A stretch of 64,000 nt of DNA from Marinobacter sp. ANT_B65 (lineage in GTDB: Bacteria; Pseudomonadota; Gammaproteobacteria; Pseudomonadales; Oleiphilaceae): assembly GCF_002407605.1 (NCBI RefSeq), contig NZ_NXGV01000003.1, positions 447,210-511,209 of the forward strand, read 5' to 3'. The notes beneath the pieces were generated by a model, which saw only the letters and a list, made by a program, of their open reading frames with translations, had not been told where the DNA came from and did no database searches. Shown piece after piece: positions 19,182-28,742 of the stretch (its first letter is position 1; each line of letters starts with the position of its first letter). Made by a program: the position numbers and the translations under genes.

Positions 19182-20534
19182 TCAGTCTTTGAACTGGGCC
19201 TTGTCCAGACCGTGCTTTTTCATTTTGTCGTAGAGGGTTTTGCGGGCGACACCCAACTGCACCATGGTGTCCTTGATACTTCCATGGCAGGCATTGAGAG
19301 CACTGGTCAATATCGAATGCTCAAAGCTGTCCATCATCTCTGTAAGCGTGCGCCGTCCACTCACATCAGCTTTGGCTACCGGCTCACTATCATCCAGTGC
19401 AGCAGGGCCAAGCAGTACATAGCGTTCTGCCAGATTACGTAACTCCCGGACATTCCCCGGCCAGCTATGATGCATTAACCCTGCAGCCTGGCTTGCATCC
19501 AGCGGAATACTCTCGCGGTCATAACGTGCGGCAGCAATCAGAACAAAGTGGTGAAACAGCATCGGGATATCCTCTTTGCGCTCACGCAAGGGTGGGATAT
19601 CCACCTTCACCACATTCAGGCGGTAATAAAGATCCGCACGGAAACTGCCTTCATCACTGAGCATTTTGAGATCGGCTTTGGTGGCAGCAACAATACGCAC
19701 GTCCAGCTCCTGAACCTGATTACTGCCCAGACGTTCCACCTTTTGCTCTTCAAGCACGCGGAGCAGTTTGATCTGGAGCGGCATGGGCATGCTTTCGACT
19801 TCATCCAGGAACAGCGTACCTCGATGTGCATGCTCGATCTTACCAATGCGCCGTTTATCAGCTCCGGTAAACGCCCCGGCCTCATGGCCAAAAAGCTCAC
19901 TCTCAATCAGGTTTTCCGGTACCGCACCACAGTTGATCGCAACAAAGTTATGGGAAGCCCGGGGACTATTTTCATGAATGTAACGGGCCAGAGCATCCTT
20001 ACCGGATCCGGTTTCACCAGACAGCAGGATATTGGCCGTTATATCCAGAATCGGAGTAATGGTATCCATCACTTTTTGCATGCTTGGCGTGTCACCCAGA
20101 ATCCTGGGGCCAGGCCTTGCCAAATGTCGCAACTGGGCTTTGAGACGACGGTTTTCCAAAGCCAGATGCCGCTTCTCCAGCGCATGCCGGAGCAGTTCAA
20201 TCAGTTCGTCATGCTTGAACGGCTTCTCAATAAAATCGTAGGCGCCTTGCTGCATGGCAGAGACGGCGGTACTTATGTCGCCCTGGCCGGTCAGAATAAT
20301 AACCGGGATAGTCTTGTCCATAGCCTGGACGGCACTCAGCATCTCAAGCCCATCCATCCCCGGCATATTGTAATCACATAGCACAACGCCGCTGTATTCC
20401 GGCGAAACAGCCTCAAAGCCCGACTCCGCATCCTCAAAACAGCGCACAGACAGATCTTCCAGGGTCAGCGCCTGAGCAATGGCCTGGCGAATGTGGGGAT
20501 CATCATCCACAAAAATTACCGAGGGTTCTGTCAT
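19182..20534 (-). CDS. dctD: Sigma-54-dependent response regulator, DctD-like
   Basis: 450-residue transcription activator. Seen: receiver domain with phospho-acceptor Asp in VVLCDYNMPGMDG near residue 53; AAA+ domain with Walker A GETGSGKD, the sigma-54 contact loop GAFTGA, and FLDEVESMPM as Walker B; and a C-terminal Fis-type helix-turn-helix (LGVARKTLYDKMKKHGL). It overlaps the dctB-like kinase gene by 4 bp and lies behind the TRAP genes, so it probably drives them from the sigma-54 promoter at 25763-25778. DctD of C4-dicarboxylate systems is the best-known relative; the ligand of this one is unknown. Confidence 0.92.
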   Translation of the reverse strand: MTEPSVIFVDDDPHIRQAIAQALTLEDLSVRCFEDAESGFEAVSPEYSGVVLCDYNMPGMDGLEMLSAVQAMDKTIPVIILTGQGDISTAVSAMQQGAYDFIEKPFKHDELIELLRHALEKRHLALENRRLKAQLRHLARPGPRILGDTPSMQKVMDTITPILDITANILLSGETGSGKDALARYIHENSPRASHNFVAINCGAVPENLIESELFGHEAGAFTGADKRRIGKIEHAHRGTLFLDEVESMPMPLQIKLLRVLEEQKVERLGSNQVQELDVRIVAATKADLKMLSDEGSFRADLYYRLNVVKVDIPPLRERKEDIPMLFHHFVLIAAARYDRESIPLDASQAAGLMHHSWPGNVRELRNLAERYVLLGPAALDDSEPVAKADVSGRRTLTEMMDSFEHSILTSALNACHGSIKDTMVQLGVARKTLYDKMKKHGLDKAQFKD

Positions 20535-22345
20535 TCCATGGCCTCACGTTTCTTCAGGGTAAATTCAAATTCCGCACCCGGTGCGTCGGTGCGATTGCAA
20601 CCAGTGAGCCGCCCGCCCAAAGCATCAGCAATCTGCCTTGAGATAGACAACCCTAACCCTAGCCCCTGTTTGACTGACTTCGTAGTGAAGAAAGGTTCAA
20701 AAATCTGTTCAGTATTCGCTGGCAGCCCAGGCCCATTATCCCGTACGAAACAGCGCCAGCTCCCTTCTTTTTCTTCAACGTCTATGGTGATTTTTGGGTG
20801 CTCCATGCCTTCAACCGCCTGCACCGCATTCGCAAGCAGGTTAACCATCACCTGTTCAATACGAATCAGGTCACCATGGCAATAAACCGGCTGCGAAGGG
20901 CTATTCCAGCTTATATTGATGCCTGCACTGTTTTTCTGGGCTGCAATGATTTTCAGGGACGCATCCACCGACAGGCGAAAATCCACAATCGTCGGCGGCC
21001 CTTCAGACTTACGGGAGAACACCTTGAACTGACGGGTAAGCTCAGCCATTTTGTCGCACAAAAGCACAATTTCACTGAGGTTGGCGTCCACCATATCGGC
21101 TGCGCCTTTCTCCAGGAATCGCCGGCTGTTTCTGGCGTAGGTCTGAATGGCGGTAATAGGCTGACTCATCTCATGATTAAGCCCGGCTGACATCTGTCCC
21201 AGCACCGCCAGCTTTGCCGCCTGAATCAGCTCCTGCTGAGTTTCCCGCAACTCGTCCTGAGTGCGTTCACGCTCCCGTATCTCTCCCAGCAACTTGTAAT
21301 TAGAACGTTCCAGGTCAGCCGTTCGCTCGGCTACACTGCGTTCAAGCTGCTCTCCTCTCAAGGCCAGTTCCGCTTCCCGGCGGTAGCGCTCGCGCAAATA
21401 GAGCCACGCCAGCAACACGCCAAAATAAATCGCGATCCCACCTGCCACAAACCCGAGCCGCGTCCAGACTACCGAGCGGGTGCTCACCATAACCTGCAGG
21501 GTCCAGTCCAGTCTCGGCAAGGGGGTGCGAACACTCAGGTACTCACGGCCTCCGCCATCTTCCCGGATACGCAAGGTGCCGGACAGTCCAGACAATCCCG
21601 AGGGTTTTCCAAGATACTGCAGAGACACAGGCTCCAGATCACGCTCAGGGTAACGCTGGCGAGAAGCCTCTCCCGGTGCCCCTTCCGTATTACCGGTAAA
21701 GTCCCGATACAACCATTCAGGTTTGCTGGCCAGAAAACTCACGCCGGCTTCATCCAGCACTACCATCTCCGCCTCACGGGTGGAATCTGGCCTGTGCCAC
21801 TGAGACTCAAGCTCGTGAACCAGTACTTTCACGGTGACAATGCCCAGAATCCTGGAATCCTCACCCCGTACCGGATGGGAAAAGTACAGGCCTCGCACCC
21901 CGGACATAAGCCCCAGAGCAAAATAGACAGCGGAATGACCGCCCTCCATGGCTTCGTAAAAATACGGCCTGAACGCAAAATTCCGGCCCACAAAGCTATC
22001 TGCCTGCTGATAGTTATTGGCAGCAATCGTCAGACCCGACGTATCCATCAGATAAACATCAGAGCTGCCCGCAATGGTTGCCATACGCTGCATCTGCTCA
22101 TTGGCCTGATGTATCACCGCCCTGTTACCCGGAGAGCTCAGAGCCTCTACCAGTAACGGGTGCTCAGCCATCAGTTCAGGAATAGGTAAGTACCGGTTCA
22201 GCTCGTTCCCGACAAGCTGGCGGTAGCGGAAAGACTCTTCGATACTGTCCTGTTCAACCTGCCGGTAGCCAACCCAGCCACCCAGCACCCAGGACACCAA
22301 AAGAGTAAACATAAATACAATAAAAGCGCCTATCCGGTAGGACAT
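20531..22345 (-). CDS. dctB: C4-dicarboxylate-type sensor histidine kinase, DctB-like
   Basis: 604-residue membrane sensor. An N-terminal membrane helix (about residues 7-26) is followed by a large periplasmic double-PAS/Cache-type region (VYLMDTSGLTIAANNY, GRNFAFRPYFYEAM, typical of DctB), a second membrane helix near residues 295-315, a coiled coil, HisKA with GLNHEMSQPITAIQTYARNSRRF (phospho-acceptor His) and HATPase_c (NLLANAVQAVEGM, DNGPGLP, GLGLSIS). Its stop overlaps the dctD start (ATGA). It should sense the substrate of the neighbouring transporter in the periplasm. Confidence 0.92.
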   Translation of the reverse strand: MSYRIGAFIVFMFTLLVSWVLGGWVGYRQVEQDSIEESFRYRQLVGNELNRYLPIPELMAEHPLLVEALSSPGNRAVIHQANEQMQRMATIAGSSDVYLMDTSGLTIAANNYQQADSFVGRNFAFRPYFYEAMEGGHSAVYFALGLMSGVRGLYFSHPVRGEDSRILGIVTVKVLVHELESQWHRPDSTREAEMVVLDEAGVSFLASKPEWLYRDFTGNTEGAPGEASRQRYPERDLEPVSLQYLGKPSGLSGLSGTLRIREDGGGREYLSVRTPLPRLDWTLQVMVSTRSVVWTRLGFVAGGIAIYFGVLLAWLYLRERYRREAELALRGEQLERSVAERTADLERSNYKLLGEIRERERTQDELRETQQELIQAAKLAVLGQMSAGLNHEMSQPITAIQTYARNSRRFLEKGAADMVDANLSEIVLLCDKMAELTRQFKVFSRKSEGPPTIVDFRLSVDASLKIIAAQKNSAGINISWNSPSQPVYCHGDLIRIEQVMVNLLANAVQAVEGMEHPKITIDVEEKEGSWRCFVRDNGPGLPANTEQIFEPFFTTKSVKQGLGLGLSISRQIADALGGRLTGCNRTDAPGAEFEFTLKKREAME

Positions 22346-22432
22346 AGCCCGGTTCCTGCAATACCGTTCAAGGACGCCAGAGTATCGCCCGCCCCCCTGA
22401 AGGACAAGGGTACGGGCGAAAAGGGCAGGGCC

Positions 22433-24613
22433 TCAGGCAGCAGCCATACGAACCTTGCGCTGACGTTGCATCAGGAACGCCACTGCAGCGAGCCCTATGC
22501 CGGCAATGTCAGATATCATACCGCCCTCAATCATCAACAGTGCTGCCCCGATCAACAGCAGGCGGGCTAGCCAGGGTGCTGAAACATTGCCAAACCAGCC
22601 CAACACACCACCAGACAGCAGGTACACACCAAAGAGTGCGGTAACCAGCGCACGGGCAATATCGAACCAGCCCGCTTCCATCAACAGCGCGCCGTTGTAG
22701 AAAAACATGAAAGGTACGATAAATGCTGCAATACCAATCCGGAAAGACGCCACTGAAGTTTCCATAGCGTTTGCACCGGAAATTCCTGCCGCCGCATAGG
22801 ACGCCAGCGCAACCGGCGGAGTAATGGCAGAAACAACCGCAAAGTAAAATACGAAGAAGTGGGCCGTCAACGGCTCAATGCCCAGCTGCACCAGGCCTGG
22901 AGCCACCACTGACGCTGCAACAGCATAAGCGGCCGTTGTGGGCATGCCCATACCCAGAAGGATAGAGATAAACATAGCGAAGATCAGCGCCAGCAGCTGG
23001 CTGGCCTCTGCCACGTCAAGCAGCAGTACCGAGAAACGGGCGCCAACGCCGGTCAGGGAAATAACCCCCACGATCACGCCTGCCGCCGCGCACACCACGA
23101 TAATCTGAATAGCCATATAAGATGCGGTTTCCAGCGCATGCAGAATCTGCCGGATGCCCATCTTGTTAGGCGAGAACCAGCTGACAACCGCCGCGGATAC
23201 CATGGCCAGAGTACCGGCACGTATCACTGAATAACCAATAAACAGAGCCACCACCAGAATGATGATTGGCAGGAACAGATAACACTGTTTAACCATGGTA
23301 CGAAGCTTGGGCAGCTCATCTTCCCGCATACCACGCATGCCGGTTTTTGCCGCTTCGAAATCAACCATGAAGTAAACGGACGCGAAGTACAGAATCGCAG
23401 GGATAATGGCAGCAATGGCAATTTCGGTGTAAGGAATACCGGTAATTTCGGCCATGATGAAGGCGCCCGCCCCCATAATCGGAGGCATGATCTGGCCACC
23501 GGTCGATGCCGCTGCTTCCACAGCGCCCGCAGATTTTTTGCTGTATCCCACTTTCTTCATCAGCGGGATAGTCAGTGATCCGGTAGATACCACGTTACCG
23601 GCACTGGTGCCGTTGATCATACCCATAAGGCCGGAGGCGAAAATGGACACCTTGGCAGGGCCGCCTCTGGAACGTCCGGCAGCCGCAAACGCGAAGTTTA
23701 CAAAGTAGTCACCTACTTTTGATGATTGCAGAAACGCGGCAAAGATTATGAAAAGAATAATGTAAGTAGACGACACCGCTGTGGTGGGCCCAAGAATACC
23801 GGCATCGGTATAAACCTGGCTGAAAAAGCGCTGTACCGACAGCCCCGGATAGCCAAGGAAGCCAGGCAGATATGGGCCGGCAAACACATATACAAGAAAC
23901 ACCAGCCCGATAATCACCAGCGCCAGACCAGCTACCCTGCGGGTAAGCTCCATAATCAACGCTGTGCCAGCTACCGCTGCAAACGAGATACCCACAGGTG
24001 CGAAAGAGGTGCCCGTAGACATACGCATTGAGGAGTTATACGCCACAAGAAAATAAGCGGCGACAGCGATCGAACATACAATCAGAACCAGGTCCGGCAC
24101 ACTGAAGCGTGAGCGTTCACGCTGATGAAACCAGCTCATGATAATTCCCACACCCGTTGCCGCCAACAGGGGCCAGCCAAAGTGCCAGGTTTCCAGATCC
24201 GCAGGGATACGCATGGCTCCGTTCTGAACCATCTGCCAGAACGAAAATGTCTGGTACAGCACGTAAAATGCAGGAAGCAGCGCTACCGCGCCAACCCATG
24301 TTGTCCAGCGGTGGCGTGCTGAGCCTTCTTCTGAAGAAACAAAACGAGCACCGGCAAACAGTACAAACCCCAGAATAAGGGCCCCGGCAATGTGCACAAT
24401 CCTGAACGACCAGGTTTCCAGCGGCGCAATGTTCAGCGAATAAAGATGGAACGATGAGTATACAATCGCCAGCAAAGTAACAAACTTCAGCATGCCGCCT
24501 TCAAACAGCCTTCGGTTTGCCTCTACAGGCTCTTTATCCACGTCGTGGGCAAGCACATGGTCTTCGCCCACCTCCACATCAGAAAAGTCTTTAGGGTGTC
24601 GTTCAAGTGTCAT
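22433..24613 (-). CDS. TRAP transporter fused permease (DctQM, TAXI type)
   Basis: 726-residue inner-membrane protein in which the small (4-helix) and large (12-helix) TRAP permease subunits are fused, as is usual with TAXI-type binding proteins. Seen: many hydrophobic helices throughout, the large-subunit motifs GLMGMINGTSAGNVVSTGSLTIPLMKKVGYSKK and ASTGGQIMPPIMGAGAFIMAEITG, and GMPTTAAYAVAASVVAP near residue 560. It imports an organic acid or amino acid using a sodium gradient; substrate unknown. Encoded between the binding protein and the dctB-like kinase. Confidence 0.94.
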   Translation of the reverse strand: MTLERHPKDFSDVEVGEDHVLAHDVDKEPVEANRRLFEGGMLKFVTLLAIVYSSFHLYSLNIAPLETWSFRIVHIAGALILGFVLFAGARFVSSEEGSARHRWTTWVGAVALLPAFYVLYQTFSFWQMVQNGAMRIPADLETWHFGWPLLAATGVGIIMSWFHQRERSRFSVPDLVLIVCSIAVAAYFLVAYNSSMRMSTGTSFAPVGISFAAVAGTALIMELTRRVAGLALVIIGLVFLVYVFAGPYLPGFLGYPGLSVQRFFSQVYTDAGILGPTTAVSSTYIILFIIFAAFLQSSKVGDYFVNFAFAAAGRSRGGPAKVSIFASGLMGMINGTSAGNVVSTGSLTIPLMKKVGYSKKSAGAVEAAASTGGQIMPPIMGAGAFIMAEITGIPYTEIAIAAIIPAILYFASVYFMVDFEAAKTGMRGMREDELPKLRTMVKQCYLFLPIIILVVALFIGYSVIRAGTLAMVSAAVVSWFSPNKMGIRQILHALETASYMAIQIIVVCAAAGVIVGVISLTGVGARFSVLLLDVAEASQLLALIFAMFISILLGMGMPTTAAYAVAASVVAPGLVQLGIEPLTAHFFVFYFAVVSAITPPVALASYAAAGISGANAMETSVASFRIGIAAFIVPFMFFYNGALLMEAGWFDIARALVTALFGVYLLSGGVLGWFGNVSAPWLARLLLIGAALLMIEGGMISDIAGIGLAAVAFLMQRQRKVRMAAA

Positions 24614-24669
24614 TGGGGATCCTGCCTGCAGGCAAATCGGTGCCGGCAGAATTTGCCGGCTATTGTTCA

Positions 24670-24686
24670 GGGGCCTTGCCGGCCCC
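24670..24686 (-). other. Intercistronic stem-loop in the TRAP operon
   Basis: A 6-bp GC-only stem (GGGGCC/GGCCCC, 5-base loop) sits in the 101-bp gap between the binding-protein stop and the permease start. It has no T-run on the minus strand, so it is more likely a 3'-end stabiliser that keeps binding-protein mRNA in excess than a full terminator. This role is inferred from position. Confidence 0.5.
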
Positions 24687-24714
24687 TTTTGGTCAAGCGC
24701 TCAAATCAACAGAA

Positions 24715-25689
24715 TTACTTGATCATGCTTTCTTCGATGGTATAGCCGTTCTCGTTGAACCAGCGAGCAGCACCCGGATGCCAGGGCAGCACATTGTTCT
24801 TGCTGTAGTTCTCGGGAATCGAGTTGCGGGCAGCTTTATGAATGGAAACCATTCTTTCGTTCTGCTCCATGGTCAGCTTAGTAATTTCGTACACAAAGCT
24901 TTCCGGCACATCGCAGTTCACCATGGCAAAGTTCCACATGGAAACCACACGCGACGGCTCATCCAGCGACTGGTAGGTGCTGGCAGGAATAATAAACTCG
25001 GATACCGGGAAGTTATCCGTAATCGTCTTCGCTTCCTCATCCGTCATGTTGATGATGTTTACATCAGTCTGAACTTCCAACTGGCTTACCGCAGGAATCG
25101 GAATACCAGCGGCAAAGGCCACAACATCAATCAGACCATCCTGAAGCTGACCGCCCAGGTCAGACCAGCTGCCATTGCGGCGCTCGAAGTCCACTCCCAG
25201 GGTTTCCATCATGCGCGGGAAATAGGTATCAGAGGTTGAGCCCGCAGGGCCAAAACCGATAGTGGCGCCGTCCGGAATATCAGAAATAGAGGTGATACCG
25301 GAGCTGCTGAGCGCAGTAACCGAGAAAGGCGTTTCATACATTGGGAACATGGCACAAACGTTGTCCATCTTCATGCCTGGCGCCAGCGGGCTGTTGCCAT
25401 CCATTGATTCCCGGGCCGGCCCCATGGTGGTCAGACCAAATTTGAGATCTCCGGTATGAACCAGTGCCATGTTCTGCATAGGCCCGCCAGTGATTTCAGC
25501 ACCGCCGGAAACACCCAGACTTTCTGCAACAAAGTTGGCCCAACCGGAGCCATAAGCGAAGTAGGTACCGCCCTGACTGGCTGTTCCCACAGTAAAGTTA
25601 TCCGGCCATCCAGCCCGATCCTGGGAAAAAGCGGGACTAGCAACAAGAGTAGAGGCGAATGCCACTGCCATAATGGCTTGGGTCTTCAT
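24715..25689 (-). CDS. TAXI-family TRAP substrate-binding protein
   Basis: Periplasmic binding protein that delivers substrate to the fused TRAP permease. Start at 25689 gives a clean Sec signal peptide (KTQAIMAVAFASTLVASPAFS, cleavage before QDRAG) and is preceded by GGGAG 8 bases upstream; the open frame extends further but without such support. Typical TAXI signatures: FTVGTASQGGTYFAYGSGWA near residue 33 and LKFGLTTMGPARESM further on. About 324 residues, normal for the family. First gene of the TAXI/TRAP/dctB/dctD run. Ligands of the family include glutamate and other organic acids; this one is not known. Confidence 0.94.
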   Translation of the reverse strand: MKTQAIMAVAFASTLVASPAFSQDRAGWPDNFTVGTASQGGTYFAYGSGWANFVAESLGVSGGAEITGGPMQNMALVHTGDLKFGLTTMGPARESMDGNSPLAPGMKMDNVCAMFPMYETPFSVTALSSSGITSISDIPDGATIGFGPAGSTSDTYFPRMMETLGVDFERRNGSWSDLGGQLQDGLIDVVAFAAGIPIPAVSQLEVQTDVNIINMTDEEAKTITDNFPVSEFIIPASTYQSLDEPSRVVSMWNFAMVNCDVPESFVYEITKLTMEQNERMVSIHKAARNSIPENYSKNNVLPWHPGAARWFNENGYTIEESMIK

Positions 25690-25762
25690 AGAGAATGCTC
25701 CCTGGTTCATTTTGTTTATTGGGTGCTCAACGGAGCCCGAGAGGGCCGCGGTACAAAGGATT

Positions 25763-25778
25763 AGCAAGGAGCAGGCCA
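25763..25778 (-). promoter_or_regulatory. Sigma-54 promoter for the TRAP operon
   Basis: Minus-strand sequence TGGCCTGCTCCTTGCT matches the -24/-12 consensus TGGCACG-N4-TTGCW with the required GG-N10-GC spacing. It points at the TAXI binding-protein gene; the start site would be about 60 bases before the ATG. The sigma-54 activator encoded at the other end of the operon is the natural partner. Confidence 0.75.
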
Positions 25779-25838
25779 GATTAAAAACTGTCCACAAATC
25801 AAGGGGTTTTATAAAAGCGAGAAAACGAAGGGGTAATA

Positions 25839-25860
25839 AATGGGTGTATTTCCACCCATT
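25839..25860. promoter_or_regulatory. Dyad upstream of the sigma-54 promoter, candidate activator site
   Basis: A perfect 8-bp inverted repeat, AATGGGTG / CACCCATT, with a 6-base spacer. Its centre lies about 75 bp upstream of the -24 element, a usual place for an enhancer-type activator such as DctD. Only one full copy is evident. Assignment to the DctD-like protein is inferred. Confidence 0.5.
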
Positions 25861-26167
25861 ACGAGAAGGCTATGGGTTAAATTCCGCCAACCTGAAAGGA
25901 CGCAGTTCATTGCAACGATCAGCTAACCCCAGACAATATTCCAAGGCCTGACGGCTTCCAGGTCAAATTCAATTCGCTCGTCAAAGTTAAAGCATCCCTG
26001 CCTGCTCGTATCCATATCTCATTTTTAGTTTCTGAGTCTGATGCCTTAACGGGGGCAGTCTCACACATACTCAATCACTTCATCAAAAGCATAGCCTGGT
26101 TAAGTTAGCAAATTGACGAAGAACAGCGTGAAGCCCGGGAAATACGTAATGATCATCAAGGCAAATA

Positions 26168-26199
26168 GTTTCAATCCACGCGCCCGCGTGGGGCGCGAC
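26168..26199 (-). CRISPR. Solitary type I-C-like CRISPR repeat
   Basis: A 32-bp sequence that on the minus strand starts GTCGCGCCCC, has the complementary block GGGCGCG after an ACGC centre, and ends GTGGATTGAAAC, the hallmark 3' end of type I-C repeats. There is only one copy: I see no second repeat within 100 bp either side and no cas gene in the window. The 638-bp gap that contains it (25690-26327) has no convincing gene. I read it as the relic of an array. Confidence 0.6.
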
Positions 26200-26327
26200 G
26201 GTTAAGCCGACTCAAGCAACCACCTTCCCTGACAGTTCAAAACAAACATAAAGAAGAGTAGCTATCTATTCACCATTATCCAGTGAATCAGGTCAGTTTC
26301 TAGCTAGCTGACCTAAACGACTCATGT

Positions 26328-26753
26328 TCACCAACGCCCCTGCAGAGTTGCAACAATCCGGCGACCATCAGCGCGGTCTCTGTGCTCGCAAAGATAAATA
26401 CCCTGCCAGGTCCCGAGCGCCAGGCGACCATGGTTCACGGGTAACGTGAGCGAGGGCCCTATGAGAACACTCTTGATGTGAGCCGGCATGTCATCCGGCC
26501 CTTCCAGAACGTGCTCATAATGGGGTGCCCTCTCAGGCACCATCACATTGAAGTGGCGCTCAAGATCACCACGCACATCCGGATCGGCATTTTCGCTCAC
26601 CGCCAGCGAGGCAGATGTGTGCTGGATAAACAGGTGCAGCAACCCCACTTCGCAGTTGGTCATATCCGGCGCCTGGGCCAGGATTTCATTGGTAACAAGA
26701 TGGAATCCCCGCGGTAGCGGCGCGAGATCAATAAACTTCTGATCCCAGATCAT
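26328..26753 (-). CDS. YjbQ family protein (UPF0047)
   Basis: 141-residue soluble protein of the YjbQ/UPF0047 family, some members of which have thiamine-phosphate synthase side activity. Seen: the family signature HTSASLAVSENADPDVRGDLERHF (histidines and acids of the putative metal site), a second His in NHGRLALGTWQGIYLCEHRD, and VLIGPSLTLPV. It follows the aspartoacylase-like gene by 15 bp and so is the probable last gene of that cluster. True cellular role not settled. Confidence 0.9.
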   Translation of the reverse strand: MIWDQKFIDLAPLPRGFHLVTNEILAQAPDMTNCEVGLLHLFIQHTSASLAVSENADPDVRGDLERHFNVMVPERAPHYEHVLEGPDDMPAHIKSVLIGPSLTLPVNHGRLALGTWQGIYLCEHRDRADGRRIVATLQGRW

Positions 26754-26768
26754 GGCAGCTCCTATCGT

Positions 26769-27833
26769 TTATTTCTGAAGTTCATCCCAGGGATGCATGG
26801 GCACAACTGCTTCGCTCACTTCTGCCTCAAAGGAGCTACGGAAATAATCCATGGCTTTCTCTGCTTCGTTCAGCTCATCAAACCGGGCAATGTGATAGAT
26901 AGCCTCACCTTCATTCACCAGTGGCAGATTGTTCACACAAATCACTATGCCTGAGCAGGGAGAGATAACCGCCGTTTCGGATTCACCAAACGGATCGGCA
27001 ACCATTGCCAGCTTCTGGCCTTTGCGCACCTTCTGGCCAAGCTTGGCTACCGGGCGCATGATGCCATCAATATCTGCCCTTACCCATTGGGAGTTGGCGG
27101 CAATTTCCGAGCGTTTTTTCGACGTAGCGCGGCCCTTGCGCGGGGGAACCATTTCCAGCTCCCGCATCACACGCATCACGCCTTTTACTCCGCTGCCGAT
27201 AACCACATCGTCAAACCGCAGTGCTTCACCACCTTCATAGGTGATAACAGGGATGTCCAGAGAATCTGCATAAGCACGCAGACTCCCCTCCCGCAGGCCT
27301 GCATTAATAATGACAGGAGCGGCAAACGCCTCGGCCATACGCGCGGTTTCCGGATTTTTAAGTTCGGCCCGGATTTGCGGCAGGTTGAAGCGGTGAATGG
27401 CTCCGGTGTGCAAATCAATTATGTGCGTTACCTGCTCCATGATGATGGTACGCAAAAGATAAGCAATGCGCCCCCCGAGGGAGCCGGTTTCGCTACCGGG
27501 GAAGCAACGGTTAAGGTCACGCCTGTCTGGCAGGTAGCGAGTGCGGTGTACAAATCCGAAGATATTAACGATAGGCACCGCAATCAGCGTCCCGCGCAAA
27601 TAGCGAAGAGCTGAGTTGGTAAGTACACGGCGCACAATTTCCACACCGGCAATCTCATCACCGTGTATAGCGCCGCACACCATCAATACCGGGCCGTCCC
27701 TGCGCCCATGCACGATTTCCACCGGCAGGTTCAGCGGCGTGTGGGTATATAACTTTGCTACCGGTATTTCTATGGTTTGTCGGGTTCCAGGCTTAACCTG
27801 AACCCCGGCCATCTCAAAGGGCGCGCGCGCCAT
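26769..27833 (-). CDS. Succinylglutamate desuccinylase/aspartoacylase family protein
   Basis: 354-residue zinc hydrolase of the M14-like AstE/AspA family. The metal ligands can be placed: His and Glu in CGAIHGDEIAGVEIVRRV near residues 55-62, and His in IDLHTGA near 150; the substrate-binding arginine block is in YLPDRRDLNRCFPG. A C-terminal biotinyl/lipoyl-like beta domain (LGQKVRKGQKLAMVADPFGE) is also seen, as in many members of this branch. The gene follows rimK by 3 bp. It may trim or release amino-acyl groups added by the RimK-like ligase; that link is inferred. Confidence 0.9.
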   Translation of the reverse strand: MARAPFEMAGVQVKPGTRQTIEIPVAKLYTHTPLNLPVEIVHGRRDGPVLMVCGAIHGDEIAGVEIVRRVLTNSALRYLRGTLIAVPIVNIFGFVHRTRYLPDRRDLNRCFPGSETGSLGGRIAYLLRTIIMEQVTHIIDLHTGAIHRFNLPQIRAELKNPETARMAEAFAAPVIINAGLREGSLRAYADSLDIPVITYEGGEALRFDDVVIGSGVKGVMRVMRELEMVPPRKGRATSKKRSEIAANSQWVRADIDGIMRPVAKLGQKVRKGQKLAMVADPFGESETAVISPCSGIVICVNNLPLVNEGEAIYHIARFDELNEAEKAMDYFRSSFEAEVSEAVVPMHPWDELQK

Positions 27834-27836
27834 CGA

Positions 27837-28742
27837 TTAACCTCTGCCTTTGGTTTTGGTGCGCTGGGGCGCCTGATTTTTTTCTATCCAGTTCACAATC
27901 ATGCCCGCTACGTTTTTTCCGGTAGCGTTTTCAATACCTTCCAGTCCAGGCGATGAATTTACTTCCATCACCAGAGGGCCGCGGCTTGAGCGTAACAGGT
28001 CAACACCGGCCACATTCAGGCCCATGGCCTTGGCTGCGGTAATGGCTGTTTTCCGCTCTTCCGGCGTAATGCGAACCAGAGACGCACTGCCACCACGATG
28101 CAGGTTAGAGCGGAACTCTCCTTCCGCTCCCTGCCGTTTCATGGCGGCGATCACTTTGTCACCGATCACAAAACAACGAATATCAGCACCACCTGCTTCC
28201 TTGATGAACTCCTGTACAAGTATGTCAGCCTTGAGGCCCATAAAGGCCTCAATCACACTTTCCGCCGCTGTGCGGGTTTCTGCCAGTACCACTCCAATAC
28301 CCTGGGTACCCTGGAGAAGCTTGATAACCACTGGCGCACCGCCCACCATTTTAAGCAGTTCCGGCACGTTATCCGGCTTGTTGGCAAAGCCGGTTACGGG
28401 CATACCAACACCTTTACGGGCGAGCAGTTGTAAAGAGCGCAGCTTGTCCCGGGAACGGGTGATGGCAACAGACTCATTCACCGGGAAGGTTCCCATCATT
28501 TCAAACTGCCGCAGAACCGCGGTGCCATAAAAAGTAACGGACGCCCCGATACGGGGAATAATCACGTCAAAGTTTTCCAGCACTTCTTCGTGATAGTGAA
28601 TCCGGGGATTGGCAGACGTGATATTCATGGAACAGTGCAGGCAGTCAATAACCCTTACCTCATGGCCACGATTGATACCCTCTTCCACCAGTCGACGGGT
28701 TGAGTAAAGGTGTCGGTTACGGGACAGAACTGCAATTTTCAT
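27837..28742 (-). CDS. rimK: RimK-type ATP-grasp amino-acid ligase
   Basis: 301-residue ATP-grasp ligase of the RimK family, which adds glutamate residues to the C-terminus of ribosomal protein S6 in E. coli. Seen: the N-terminal pre-grasp domain ([21 protein letters not shown]), the ATP-binding segments [20 protein letters not shown] and [22 protein letters not shown], and the metal-binding [20 protein letters not shown]. Its ATG overlaps the stop of the upstream retropepsin-like gene (ATGA). The same trio (retropepsin-like, RimK, AstE/AspA-like) recurs in other proteobacteria. Confidence 0.92.
   Translation of the reverse strand: MKIAVLSRNRHLYSTRRLVEEGINRGHEVRVIDCLHCSMNITSANPRIHYHEEVLENFDVIIPRIGASVTFYGTAVLRQFEMMGTFPVNESVAITRSRDKLRSLQLLARKGVGMPVTGFANKPDNVPELLKMVGGAPVVIKLLQGTQGIGVVLAETRTAAESVIEAFMGLKADILVQEFIKEAGGADIRCFVIGDKVIAAMKRQGAEGEFRSNLHRGGSASLVRITPEERKTAITAAKAMGLNVAGVDLLRSSRGPLVMEVNSSPGLEGIENATGKNVAGMIVNWIEKNQAPQRTKTKGRG

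Noticed and set aside
26289..26314. Hairpin AGGTCAG...CTGACCT as a terminator for yjbQ or as a second CRISPR-like element.
   Set aside because: No T-run on the minus strand and no resemblance to the repeat at 26168; a simple imperfect palindrome.
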